Shown here: positions 33,472-40,521 of the stretch, piece by piece
Layout of the letters: every line of letters begins with the position of its first letter
Position numbering within the stretch: the stretch's first letter is position 1
NCBI GenBank assembly: GCA_023957975.1
Contig: JAMLGM010000003.1
Span: forward strand, 183,501 to 247,500
Source of the DNA: Microthrixaceae bacterium
Lineage (GTDB): Bacteria; Actinomycetota; Acidimicrobiia; Acidimicrobiales; Microtrichaceae
Length of the DNA stretch: 64,000 nucleotides
Direction of reading: 5' to 3'
Made by a program: the position numbers and the translations under genes
Notes under the pieces: model-generated
What the model saw: the letters and a program-made list of their open reading frames with translations, nothing else
Told to the model about the DNA's origin: nothing
Databases searched by the model: none

Positions 33472-33930
33472 ATGGGGAATGTCGCAGGGTCTTCGGACCT
33501 GCTCCGCGCCGACCTGGTGCTCGAATACCCGTTCAACCGGACCACCGGCCCCGTCATCGGAGCGTTCTACACCGGCCTGCGCGAGCAGGTCGTCGTGGGT
33601 ATCCGTGACGCAGACGGCCGAGTCGTGTGTCCTCCGGTTGAATACGACCCGACGACCGGCGCGCCGCTAACCGAACTCGTGAAGGTGGGCGACACCGGCA
33701 CGATCACCTCATGGACCTGGGTCGACAACCCTCGCGAAGTCGAGGCTCTCGATCGACCCTACGCTCTGGCCCTGATTCAACTCGATGGCGCGGACACGGC
33801 GATGCTGCAGGTCGTCGACGCACCCGGACCAGACGCACTCTCGACGGGTGCCCGCGTGAAGATCCGCTGGGCGGCCGAGCGCAGCGGCGCGATCACCGAC
33901 ATCGAAGCGTTCGAACTGGTGGAGGGCTGA
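33472..33930 (+). CDS. DUF35-like OB-fold protein (thiolase partner)
   Basis: A 152-residue protein. PLTELVKVGDTGTITSWTWV and the following strand ...RPYALALIQLDGADTAMLQ are the OB-fold half of DUF35 proteins. Only one Cys occurs, so no zinc ribbon is possible. It is the first gene after operator A, with one base between its stop and the next ATG. DUF35 proteins form complexes with thiolase-fold aldolases or thiolases acting on acyl-CoA. In mycobacteria a DUF35 gene and two thiolase-like genes (ltp4, ltp3) lie together in the cholesterol cluster, and this operon resembles that arrangement. Confidence 0.75.
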   Translation: MGNVAGSSDLLRADLVLEYPFNRTTGPVIGAFYTGLREQVVVGIRDADGRVVCPPVEYDPTTGAPLTELVKVGDTGTITSWTWVDNPREVEALDRPYALALIQLDGADTAMLQVVDAPGPDALSTGARVKIRWAAERSGAITDIEAFELVEG

Positions 33931-33931
33931 G

Positions 33932-34507
33932 ATGGCTGCTGAATCCAACATTGCCGAGTTGCCGGCCGGATTGTGGGCCCAGCCTGCGATCGACACCTCT
34001 GCTGTGGGCGAGGTTGTGGAAAACGACCCTGTTCAACGCGTTCGCCTTCCCGCCTCGATTCGCTACGACTTCGTTCCCGGCGTGGCGACGACCCGTTTCC
34101 TCAAGGGGCTGAAGGAAAAGAAGATCCTCGGAGAACGCGAGGCCGACTCCGATGATGTCTACGTGCCGCCCCGCGGCATGTCGCCCACCTCGGGCAAGCC
34201 GACCACGGTGCAGGTCGAGTTGCCACACAAAGGATCCATCGCGTCGTATTGCGTCGTGCACATCGGCTTCGGTGTCAACGCCCCGCCGACCCCGTTCGTA
34301 TCGGCCCTCGTGTTGCTCGACGGCGCCTGCATCTCGATCTACGGACCCGTGCAGGAGATCGACTACGACAAGGTACGCATCGGCATGCGCGTCGAGCCCG
34401 TTTGGGTCGACGACGACCAACTCGACACGAGCTTCGAAAGCATCAAGTACTGGCGCCCGATCGACGAGCCCGATGTGCCCGCCGAGAGCCTGAAGGGACA
34501 CATGTGA
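33932..34507 (+). CDS. DUF35-family protein without zinc-ribbon cysteines
   Basis: A 191-residue protein with the DUF35 N-terminal helix (FLKGLKEKKILGE), the VYVPPRG turn and an OB-fold half (ASYCVVHIGFG, FVSALVLLDGA). In normal members the ribbon has four Cys around the PPRG turn. Here that region reads READSDDVYVPPRGMSPTSG with none, so the zinc site is lost. It probably acts as a scaffold for one of the thiolase-fold proteins encoded next. The start shares tight spacing with the preceding DUF35 gene, and the stop overlaps the next ATG (TGATG). Confidence 0.78.
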   Translation: MAAESNIAELPAGLWAQPAIDTSAVGEVVENDPVQRVRLPASIRYDFVPGVATTRFLKGLKEKKILGEREADSDDVYVPPRGMSPTSGKPTTVQVELPHKGSIASYCVVHIGFGVNAPPTPFVSALVLLDGACISIYGPVQEIDYDKVRIGMRVEPVWVDDDQLDTSFESIKYWRPIDEPDVPAESLKGHM

Positions 34508-35586
34508 TGGCCGCCGAATTCGCCGCCCCCTCCCGCGACGTCGCCATCGTGAGCGTCGCCCAATCCAAGCACGAACGCGCCATCGTTGAACGCAACGAGG
34601 TCGAGCTCATCCAGCCGGTCATCCAGCAGGCGATGGAACAGATCGGTGCCCACATCAGCGAGATCGACTTCGTCTGTTCGGGAAGCTCCGACTATCTCGC
34701 CGGGCAGGCGTTCAGTTTCGTGATGACCCTCGACGCCGTTGGCGCCTGGCCTCCGAAGTCGGAGAGCCACGTCGAGATGGACGGTGCGTGGGCCCTCTAT
34801 GAGGCCTGGTTGAAGATCCAGGCAGGCCATGCCGACACCGCCTTGGTCTATGGCTACGGCAAGAGTTCGCCGGGCGACTTGCCTTCGGTGCTCAGTCGCC
34901 AACTCGACCCGTACTACTACCAGCCCCTGTGGCCGACCTCGGTCGCCCTCGCCGGCCTGCAGGCCCGTGCGATGCTCGACGCCGGCAAGATCACCGAGGC
35001 GGAGATGGCCCAGATCGCCTTCGACAGCCGCGAGGCGGCCAAGGCGAACCCGAACGCCCAACTTCAAGGTTCGGCTCCGGTCGAGGAGCTGCTGGCGGCG
35101 CCGCGCATCGCCGATCCACTGCGCCGCCACGACGTCGCGCCGATCACCGACGGCGGCTGTGCGATCGTGCTGGCCGCCGGGGATGCCGTCGCGAAGTGGG
35201 CCGATCGTCCGGCCTACATCCGTGGCATCGATCACCGCATCGACAGCCACAACTTCGGTGCCCGCGACCTGACCGATGTTCCGTCGGCACGCCTCGCCGC
35301 CGAACGCGCCGGAGTCGCCAATGGCCCAGTCGATGTGGCCGAACTCCATGCCCCGTTCACCCACCAGCACAAGATGCTGGTCGAGGCCCTCGGCCTTGGC
35401 GACGACGTCGACGTGAACCCCTCAGGTGGTGCGCTCGCCGCCAACCCGATGATGGGTGCGGGTCTCATTCGTATCGGAGAGGTCGCCAACCGGATCATGT
35501 CCGGTGAAGCGACCCGCGGCGTCGCCCATGCGACGAGTGGACACCTGCTGCAACAGAACCTCGTGGCAGTCCTGGAAGGAGCCTGA
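34507..35586 (+). CDS. thiolase-fold (SCP2/lipid-transfer type) protein lacking the nucleophile Cys, Ltp4-like
   Basis: A 359-residue thiolase superfamily member. The region that normally holds the acyl-binding Cys reads HVEMDGAWALYEA with no Cys. The C-terminal HxxF-like HAPFTHQH and NPSGGALAANPMMGAG segments are present, but the usual GHP is ANP. It is therefore unlikely to be a classic thiolase and may be an aldol-cleaving or inactive partner subunit of the next protein. Length and order match the ltp4-ltp3 pair of mycobacterial sterol clusters as I recall them (about 354 and 394 residues). Confidence 0.82.
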   Translation: MAAEFAAPSRDVAIVSVAQSKHERAIVERNEVELIQPVIQQAMEQIGAHISEIDFVCSGSSDYLAGQAFSFVMTLDAVGAWPPKSESHVEMDGAWALYEAWLKIQAGHADTALVYGYGKSSPGDLPSVLSRQLDPYYYQPLWPTSVALAGLQARAMLDAGKITEAEMAQIAFDSREAAKANPNAQLQGSAPVEELLAAPRIADPLRRHDVAPITDGGCAIVLAAGDAVAKWADRPAYIRGIDHRIDSHNFGARDLTDVPSARLAAERAGVANGPVDVAELHAPFTHQHKMLVEALGLGDDVDVNPSGGALAANPMMGAGLIRIGEVANRIMSGEATRGVAHATSGHLLQQNLVAVLEGA

Positions 35587-35587
35587 C

Positions 35588-36760
35588 ATGGCGAATCGTG
35601 CAGCAGTAATCGGAATCGGTCAGACCAAGTACTCCGCCGTGCGGGGCGACGTGTCGCTCGCCGGTCTTCTTCGCGAGGCCGTCTTTCGAGCACTGGACGA
35701 CGCTCAACTCACGATGGATGACATCGACGCAGTTGTGGTCGGCAAGGCCCCAGATTTCTTCGAGGGCATCATGATGCCCGAGGGGTATCTCGCCGAGGCG
35801 CTCGGAGCGGTCGGCAAACCGCTGTTTCGGGTCCATACCGCTGGCTCGGTGGGCGGCTCGACCGCGATCGTCGCGGCCAGCCACGTCGAGGCCGGCGCCG
35901 CCGAGCGGGTGTTGACCATCGCGTGGGAACAGCAGTCGTGTTCCGAGGCGATGTGGGCGTTGTCGTTCCCTATCCCGTTCCAGCAGCAGTTGGTGGCGGG
36001 CGCGGGCGGCTACTTCGCCCCGTTCATCCGCGAGTACATGCGCCGTTCGAATGCTCCCGAGGACATCGGCATCCTCGTGGCGTTGAAGGACCGTCTGAAC
36101 GCGTTGAAGAATCCGTATGCCCACCTGCATGAGCCCGACATCACCTATGACTCGGTGCGCGACTCGTTCATGTTGTGGGAGCCGATCCGCTACTCCGAAA
36201 CCTGCCCGTCCTCCGACGGAGCGATCGCCATGGTGATTGCCGGTGAGGCCGCAGCCGAGGCCTCCGCTGCGGCCACCGGGACGAACCCGGCATGGATCCA
36301 CGGCACAGCGATGCGCTCAGAGCCGGCGATGGCCAACGGACGAGATCAGGTCTCGCCACAAGCGGGCCAGGATTGTGCGACCGAGGTGTATCGCCAAGCG
36401 GGGATCGCCAACCCGATCGAGGAGATCGACGTCGTCGAAATGTACGTGCCGTTCTCCTGGTACGAACCGATGTGGCTCGAGAACCTGCACTTCGCCGCCG
36501 AGGGCGACGGCTGGAAGCTCACCGAGGCCGGCGAGACCCAGATGACCGGAAAGCTGCCGGTCAACTGCTCGGGTGGCGTGTTGTCGACAAACCCGATCGG
36601 GGCGTCGGGCATGATTCGCTTCGGCGAGGCCGCCATGCAGGTGCGCGGTGCCGCTGGCGAGCATCAGATCGACGGCGCCAAGCGTGCGCTCGGCCATGCC
36701 TACGGCGGTGCGGCGCAGTTCTACGCCATGTGGATCGTCGGATCCGACAAGCCGGAGTAG
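35588..36760 (+). CDS. thiolase-fold (SCP2/lipid-transfer type) protein, Ltp3/Ltp2-like
   Basis: A 390-residue protein beginning AAVIGIGQTKYSAV. The nucleophile region reads RVHTAGSVGGSTAIVAA, a Gly/Ser stretch without Cys, as in the thiolase-like retro-aldolases that remove the steroid C17 side chain. The C-terminal motifs NCSGGVLSTNPIGASG and ALGHAYGGAAQFYAMW are conserved. The ATG is one base past the upstream stop. I infer that it forms a complex with the other three proteins of the operon and cleaves a C-C bond in a sterol- or fatty-acid-derived CoA ester. The transcript ends at the palindrome at 36779. Confidence 0.85.
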   Translation: MANRAAVIGIGQTKYSAVRGDVSLAGLLREAVFRALDDAQLTMDDIDAVVVGKAPDFFEGIMMPEGYLAEALGAVGKPLFRVHTAGSVGGSTAIVAASHVEAGAAERVLTIAWEQQSCSEAMWALSFPIPFQQQLVAGAGGYFAPFIREYMRRSNAPEDIGILVALKDRLNALKNPYAHLHEPDITYDSVRDSFMLWEPIRYSETCPSSDGAIAMVIAGEAAAEASAAATGTNPAWIHGTAMRSEPAMANGRDQVSPQAGQDCATEVYRQAGIANPIEEIDVVEMYVPFSWYEPMWLENLHFAAEGDGWKLTEAGETQMTGKLPVNCSGGVLSTNPIGASGMIRFGEAAMQVRGAAGEHQIDGAKRALGHAYGGAAQFYAMWIVGSDKPE

Positions 36761-36778
36761 GAGGTAGCCATTCCCCCC

Positions 36779-36844
36779 AAAAGCCCGTTCTCCGATAACG
36801 AGTGGTCGTGATCACGACCACTCGTTATCGGAGAACGGGCTTTT
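36779..36844. terminator. 66-bp perfect palindrome, copy 2, bidirectional terminator
   Basis: Two 33-base arms without a loop, centred on GTGATCAC, between the convergent ends of the thiolase operon (36760) and the Rieske gene (36861). AAAA/TTTT ends give a U-run on both strands. Apart from two paired substitutions and longer ends it equals the palindrome at 13516-13573. Confidence 0.8.
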
Positions 36845-36860
36845 CGCGTGTGCGAGAGGG

Positions 36861-37904
36861 TCAGGCGATGGGTGCGGAGCCGTACTTCTGGCTGGCGGAC
36901 TTGCCCAACTCTTCCGCCGGGTAGCTGCCGTCGGGCGGATAGAAGTCGAGTGGGGCTTCAACCGGGGTCGTATAGAACTGCGAAGCCCACCGGCGAAATT
37001 TGGTGAAGGGGCCGTCGGTGTCGGCGAGGGCGGGACGGGGCACGAACGCCTTGTTTTCCCAGATCGGCTTGTCCTCTCGGACCTGCCGCGTCACCTCATC
37101 TACGAAAGCCGCACCGACACTGGAGTTGAGCGCAGCGTCGTCGCCGAGCTTGCGAACCGTGAAGGTGAAGCGCATCTCGCAGTGGTTCTCATCTACCGGA
37201 ACGTTGGTGCCCATCAAGACGGTGTCGATGATGCCGCCGAAATGCACGACCGAAAGTCCGGGACCGAAGGAGTCGGAGTTGATGTAGCCCTCCACGACAC
37301 CTCGGGGGGTGGGGAAGAGCTGCTTGGACTTCATGTTGGCGATCGGCCCGGTGGTCGTGTATTCGACGAGTTCGGGCACCTCTTCGGTGTTGTGGACGTA
37401 TCGGAAGTGCGCTGCGTCGACCCCGTTTTCGGCGAGTTCCTGCCACGGTGCTGCGACCTGGAAGATCCGATGCACCGGCTCGGTGAAGTTGTCGGGGTCG
37501 TTGAATTCGGGAACGACGGGAACCTCCCACATCGGCTCGACATGGTCGGGGTGGTACCACGCGAAGATCAGTCCGTTGACTTCAACCGAGGGGTAGGTCT
37601 TGACCTTGCCCTTGGCGTTGGTGCGCGAGCTGTAGGGGATGAGGGTGTTGTTGCCGTCCTCGTCGAAACGCCAACCGTGGAAGGGGCATGCGATCTCACA
37701 GCCGAGCACCTTGCCGCCATGCCCAAGGTGTGCACCCAGGTGCGGGCAGAAGGCGTCTTGGACGTGTGAGGCACCCTCTTCGTCGCGCCACAACACGATG
37801 TGTTGGCCGAAGTACTGCAGCGGCTTGGTTTCGCCGACTGCGACGTCTTCAGACCATCCGATGCAGAACCAGCCGTACGGTACCGGGAAGGGTGAGCGCG
37901 CCAT
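36861..37904 (-). CDS. Rieske non-haem iron oxygenase, KshA-like
   Basis: A 347-residue oxygenase subunit. The Rieske ligands are in CPHLGAHLGHGGKVLGCEIACPFHGW (CxH...CxxH, split here for length: first pair CPH, second pair CPFH). The mononuclear iron site is NGVDAAHFRYVH (D-x2-H-x4-H). Motifs and size are close to the 3-ketosteroid 9-alpha-hydroxylase oxygenase and cholesterol-desaturase groups. I chose the ATG at 37904. A perfect KstR-like operator ends 47 bases upstream. It would receive electrons from a ferredoxin reductase such as the one at 40522. The exact steroid position attacked cannot be read. Confidence 0.85.
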   Translation of the reverse strand: MARSPFPVPYGWFCIGWSEDVAVGETKPLQYFGQHIVLWRDEEGASHVQDAFCPHLGAHLGHGGKVLGCEIACPFHGWRFDEDGNNTLIPYSSRTNAKGKVKTYPSVEVNGLIFAWYHPDHVEPMWEVPVVPEFNDPDNFTEPVHRIFQVAAPWQELAENGVDAAHFRYVHNTEEVPELVEYTTTGPIANMKSKQLFPTPRGVVEGYINSDSFGPGLSVVHFGGIIDTVLMGTNVPVDENHCEMRFTFTVRKLGDDAALNSSVGAAFVDEVTRQVREDKPIWENKAFVPRPALADTDGPFTKFRRWASQFYTTPVEAPLDFYPPDGSYPAEELGKSASQKYGSAPIA

Positions 37905-37950
37905 GATGAGCCCCCGTTGGGTCGTTCGAGGCCTGGCAGCCACGAAAAAA

Positions 37951-37966
37951 CTAGAACGTGTTCTAG
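37951..37966. promoter_or_regulatory. KstR-like operator B (perfect 16-bp dyad)
   Basis: CTAGAACGTGTTCTAG, with the 14-base core matching TNNAACNNGTTNNA exactly, 47 bases before the Rieske oxygenase ATG. Confidence 0.7.
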
Positions 37967-38053
37967 TATATCGATCGCTGATGGTGGGTCAACCGGGTCG
38001 GAGGTCCCGGACCGACCGCCGGTCCGGGACAGCGCGAACGGTTCGGGGCAGCG

Positions 38054-38932
38054 CTAGTCGTTCAGCCCGAACAGCCGCGCCGCGTTGTGGCGCAGGAACT
38101 TGGGCCAGACATCGTCGTTGAACGCCACATCGGGCAGGTCGCCGAAAATGCGCTCGAGGCTCAGTCCCATCGGGAAGTACCCTGCGTACATGATCTTGTC
38201 GGCGCCCCGCGTGTTCGCGTAGTCGATGATGGCCTTCGGGTAATGCTTCGGCCGAAACGCTGAGGTCGAGTAGTACAGGTTCGGCCACTTCAGCATCAGC
38301 TTGACGGCCAGGTCGACCCACGGCTCGGCCCCGTGACGCATCACGAACTTCAGCTCGGGGAAGAACCAGCACACCTCGTCGATGTACTCGACCTTCTGCG
38401 GTTCCATCGGCACGCGGGGTCCGGGGACCCCGACGCAGCACAGGACCGGAATGTCGAGTTCGCATGCCTTCGCGTAGACGGGGTACATCCGCTTGTCGTT
38501 GATCGCCACGCCCGGATTGCAGCCCGACGGAAACAGGGTGATGGCCTTGAGGTCGGTCGCCTGCGCAGCCGTATTGATCTTCTGGATCGCCTTCATGCCC
38601 TCGTTCGGATCGACCGACAGGCTCGCCAGGAACCGGTCGGGGTGTTGCACAGCAGCGTCCCACTGCACCCCGCCGCCGACCCGAACGCCGATCAGGGCCT
38701 TGTCGATGCCGAATCGGTCCATCTGCCCGATCGTGTACTCGACCATGTCATCCACGGTCGGGTCTTCGGGCACCTCTTTGAACATGTACTGGGCTGGAAA
38801 CTTGAACGTCGCCGACTCAGCGTCGCGCAGATTCGGCTTCAAGAAGTCGTACCACGACTCCTTGTTGCCGGGATCGGGGATCCCCATCATGAGGTCGATG
38901 ATGCCGATGTCTGTCGGAAAGCCCATACCCAC
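38054..38932 (-). CDS. amidohydrolase-family protein (amidohydrolase 2 type)
   Basis: A 292-residue TIM-barrel protein. IGIIDLMMGIP replaces the usual N-terminal D-x-H metal motif. The barrel has LASLSVDPNEG, VMRHGAEPWVDLAV, and PDVAFNDDVWPKFLRHNAARLFGL at the end, as in the ACMSD/amidohydrolase 2 family. Without the first HxH it may be metal-poor or catalyse decarboxylation or hydration differently. The GTG at 38932 and the ATG at 38926 are both possible starts. It lies on the same strand as the serine hydrolase (94 bases away) in the sterol-like gene group. A GC-rich inverted repeat (38004-38030) follows the stop. Confidence 0.75.
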   Translation of the reverse strand: MGMGFPTDIGIIDLMMGIPDPGNKESWYDFLKPNLRDAESATFKFPAQYMFKEVPEDPTVDDMVEYTIGQMDRFGIDKALIGVRVGGGVQWDAAVQHPDRFLASLSVDPNEGMKAIQKINTAAQATDLKAITLFPSGCNPGVAINDKRMYPVYAKACELDIPVLCCVGVPGPRVPMEPQKVEYIDEVCWFFPELKFVMRHGAEPWVDLAVKLMLKWPNLYYSTSAFRPKHYPKAIIDYANTRGADKIMYAGYFPMGLSLERIFGDLPDVAFNDDVWPKFLRHNAARLFGLND

Positions 38933-39026
38933 AAACTAGTGCCGTGTCTGCGGACGTTTACACGTTGCGACGGCCAGTTGACTCCGCTCGCTGCCCGACG
39001 TGGCGAAGCGGCGCATGAGGTCGGGG

Positions 39027-40160
39027 TCAGTCGGGTTCGGTGAGCTGGCCGGCGAGCGACGCGATAGCGACGGTACGGCGTGCTTCTCGTAGAAAGTTCC
39101 GATCGATGCCGTTGGTGAGATAGCACAACGACAACCCGGTCTCCGGGTCGGCCCAGACGATCTGACCGGCCGCGCCGTTGTGCCCGAAGGTGCGCGGCGA
39201 CACGGTCTTGCCCATGCCCCGAAGCGAACTCAACCCGTCGTCTCCGGCGATGACGAGACCGAGCGATCGATTCGAAGGGTGGCCGAGGATCGGGTCGGGC
39301 AGGGTGCCGCGAATGCGGCCCGTACCGTCGGCAAGCCACGCCGCGTCCATGAATGTCTCACCATCGGGCCGGCGATTGTGTAAGAGCGCCTGATAGAAGG
39401 ACGCGAGGTCCGCCGCGTTCGACATCCCGCCGCCGCCGGGCACCCCGATCGCCCGCACCGCTGGATCGTTGAAGAACGTGAGCGCCTCGGGGGTGACCTC
39501 GCCGAGATCGTAGGTGCGGACTCCGAACGCCGCCTCGAGTTCGTCTGGCGTCGGCGCTTCGCCGATCGGGGCCATGTCGGCAACATCGCCCTGCTCGTCG
39601 GGGGCGACTCCGAGGGCCAAGGACCGCAAGCCGAGCGGAACAAGTACCCGCTCACGTACCGACTCGCGGTAGTCGCGTCGGTCGACGCGTTCGATGATCT
39701 CGCCGAGCACCCAGTGCGCCGAAGTCGGGTGGTACTCGAACTGTGTGCCCGGCTCCCAGTTCAGGCGCCACGAGGCCATCTTGTCGATGCGCCACGATCG
39801 GTCCGCCCAGCGTGGTGGCCCGATCGGTGCTCTCGGGAAGCCGCCCTGGTGGATCATCACCTGTTCGATGGTGATGTCACCCTTGCCCTGCCCGGCGAAC
39901 TCCGGGAAATGGCGCGCGACCGGATCCTCGGGCGCGACGGCGCCCTCGGACATGAGTTGCCACATCACCGTCGCGATGAGGGCCTTGGTGGCCGAGAAGA
40001 TGTTGTAGCGGGTCTGTGGCGTCGCGGCGCCGAATGACTCCGAGACCACGACCTCGCCGTCCAACCCGATCGCAATCTGCACCGAGGGCAACAGCCCGGC
40101 CTCGACCTCACGTCTGGCCCGTTCCAGCAGTTGCGCAACCCGGTTCTCGTTCAAGCCCAT
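39027..40160 (-). CDS. beta-lactamase-fold serine hydrolase (class C/esterase type)
   Basis: A 377-residue protein with the SxxK motif in FSATKALI (nucleophile Ser about 56, Lys 59) and YHPTS as the YxN-like second motif. The third KTG-like motif is FGHNGAAG. There is no signal peptide, so it is probably a cytoplasmic esterase (EstB/LipL-like) rather than an antibiotic-resistance enzyme. Esterases of this type occur in cholesterol regulons. A TAACGT box six bases before the ATG suggests a leaderless message, and the KstR-like operator C sits 57 bases upstream, shared with the divergent ferredoxin gene. Confidence 0.85.
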   Translation of the reverse strand: MGLNENRVAQLLERARREVEAGLLPSVQIAIGLDGEVVVSESFGAATPQTRYNIFSATKALIATVMWQLMSEGAVAPEDPVARHFPEFAGQGKGDITIEQVMIHQGGFPRAPIGPPRWADRSWRIDKMASWRLNWEPGTQFEYHPTSAHWVLGEIIERVDRRDYRESVRERVLVPLGLRSLALGVAPDEQGDVADMAPIGEAPTPDELEAAFGVRTYDLGEVTPEALTFFNDPAVRAIGVPGGGGMSNAADLASFYQALLHNRRPDGETFMDAAWLADGTGRIRGTLPDPILGHPSNRSLGLVIAGDDGLSSLRGMGKTVSPRTFGHNGAAGQIVWADPETGLSLCYLTNGIDRNFLREARRTVAIASLAGQLTEPD

Positions 40161-40166
40161 GGGCGA

Positions 40167-40172
40167 ACGTTA
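40167..40172 (-). promoter_or_regulatory. -10-like box (TAACGT), probable leaderless promoter
   Basis: TAACGT on the minus strand with six bases before the ATG at 40160. Confidence 0.5.
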
Positions 40173-40217
40173 CCGCCTCTGTTCCACTGTGACTCTGGGC
40201 ACGTTCTGAGCATCGCC

Positions 40218-40231
40218 TGCAACGTGTTCTA
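40218..40231. promoter_or_regulatory. KstR-like operator C between divergent genes
   Basis: TGCAACGTGTTCTA fits TNNAACNNGTTNNA exactly. It lies 41 bases before the ferredoxin ATG and 57 bases before the serine hydrolase ATG, so it could serve both directions. Confidence 0.6.
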
Positions 40232-40233
40232 GA

Positions 40234-40253
40234 GTGACGCGCATACGCGTCAC
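40234..40253. promoter_or_regulatory. 20-bp inverted repeat next to operator C
   Basis: Eight-base arms GTGACGCG and CGCGTCAC around CATA, two bases after operator C and before the ferredoxin ribosome binding site. It may be a second operator or a leader hairpin. Confidence 0.35.
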
Positions 40254-40272
40254 GTTCATGAGGGGAACCGAG

Positions 40273-40464
40273 ATGAAGATTGTTGTCGACTACGACGTCT
40301 GCGAATCGAATGCCGTGTGCATGGGGGTCGTCCCGGAGATCTTCGAGGTCCGAGACGACGACTTCCTCTACGTGCTCGATGAGAACCCCGGCGAGGAATG
40401 GCGCGAGAAGGTCGAGGAGGCCGCGCGCCGCTGCCCGAAACAGGCGATCACCGTCGTCGACTGA
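40273..40464 (+). CDS. 3Fe-4S-type ferredoxin (P450/steroid-pathway type)
   Basis: A 63-residue ferredoxin. The cluster ligands are Cys10, Cys16 and Cys54. The position of the fourth ligand (residue 13) is Asn, which points to a [3Fe-4S] cluster. GAGGGGA sits eight bases before the ATG. The size and motif fit the small ferredoxins that feed cytochromes P450 in actinobacterial sterol catabolism (FdxD-like). The reductase gene follows 57 bases on, so the two probably form an electron chain, though the P450 itself is not in the window. Confidence 0.92.
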   Translation: MKIVVDYDVCESNAVCMGVVPEIFEVRDDDFLYVLDENPGEEWREKVEEAARRCPKQAITVVD

Positions 40465-40521
40465 CGGTGCCTTGCGGCGTCGGTGTCGACCACTGATCCA
40501 ACCCATCGGAGCTGAAAGACG

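Noticed and set aside
34507..36760. Two classic acetyl-CoA acetyltransferases (thiolases).
   Set aside because: Both lack the acyl-accepting Cys at the expected position, so the thiolase fold is supported but the reaction is not.
38004..38030. GC-rich inverted repeat (10-base arms, 7-base loop) after the amidohydrolase gene as a Rho-independent terminator.
   Set aside because: No U-run follows on the minus strand. It may pause RNA polymerase, but I cannot call it a terminator.
39027..40160. Beta-lactamase as an antibiotic resistance gene.
   Set aside because: There is no signal peptide, the YxN motif is degenerate (YHP), and the neighbours are lipid/sterol genes. An esterase role is more likely.
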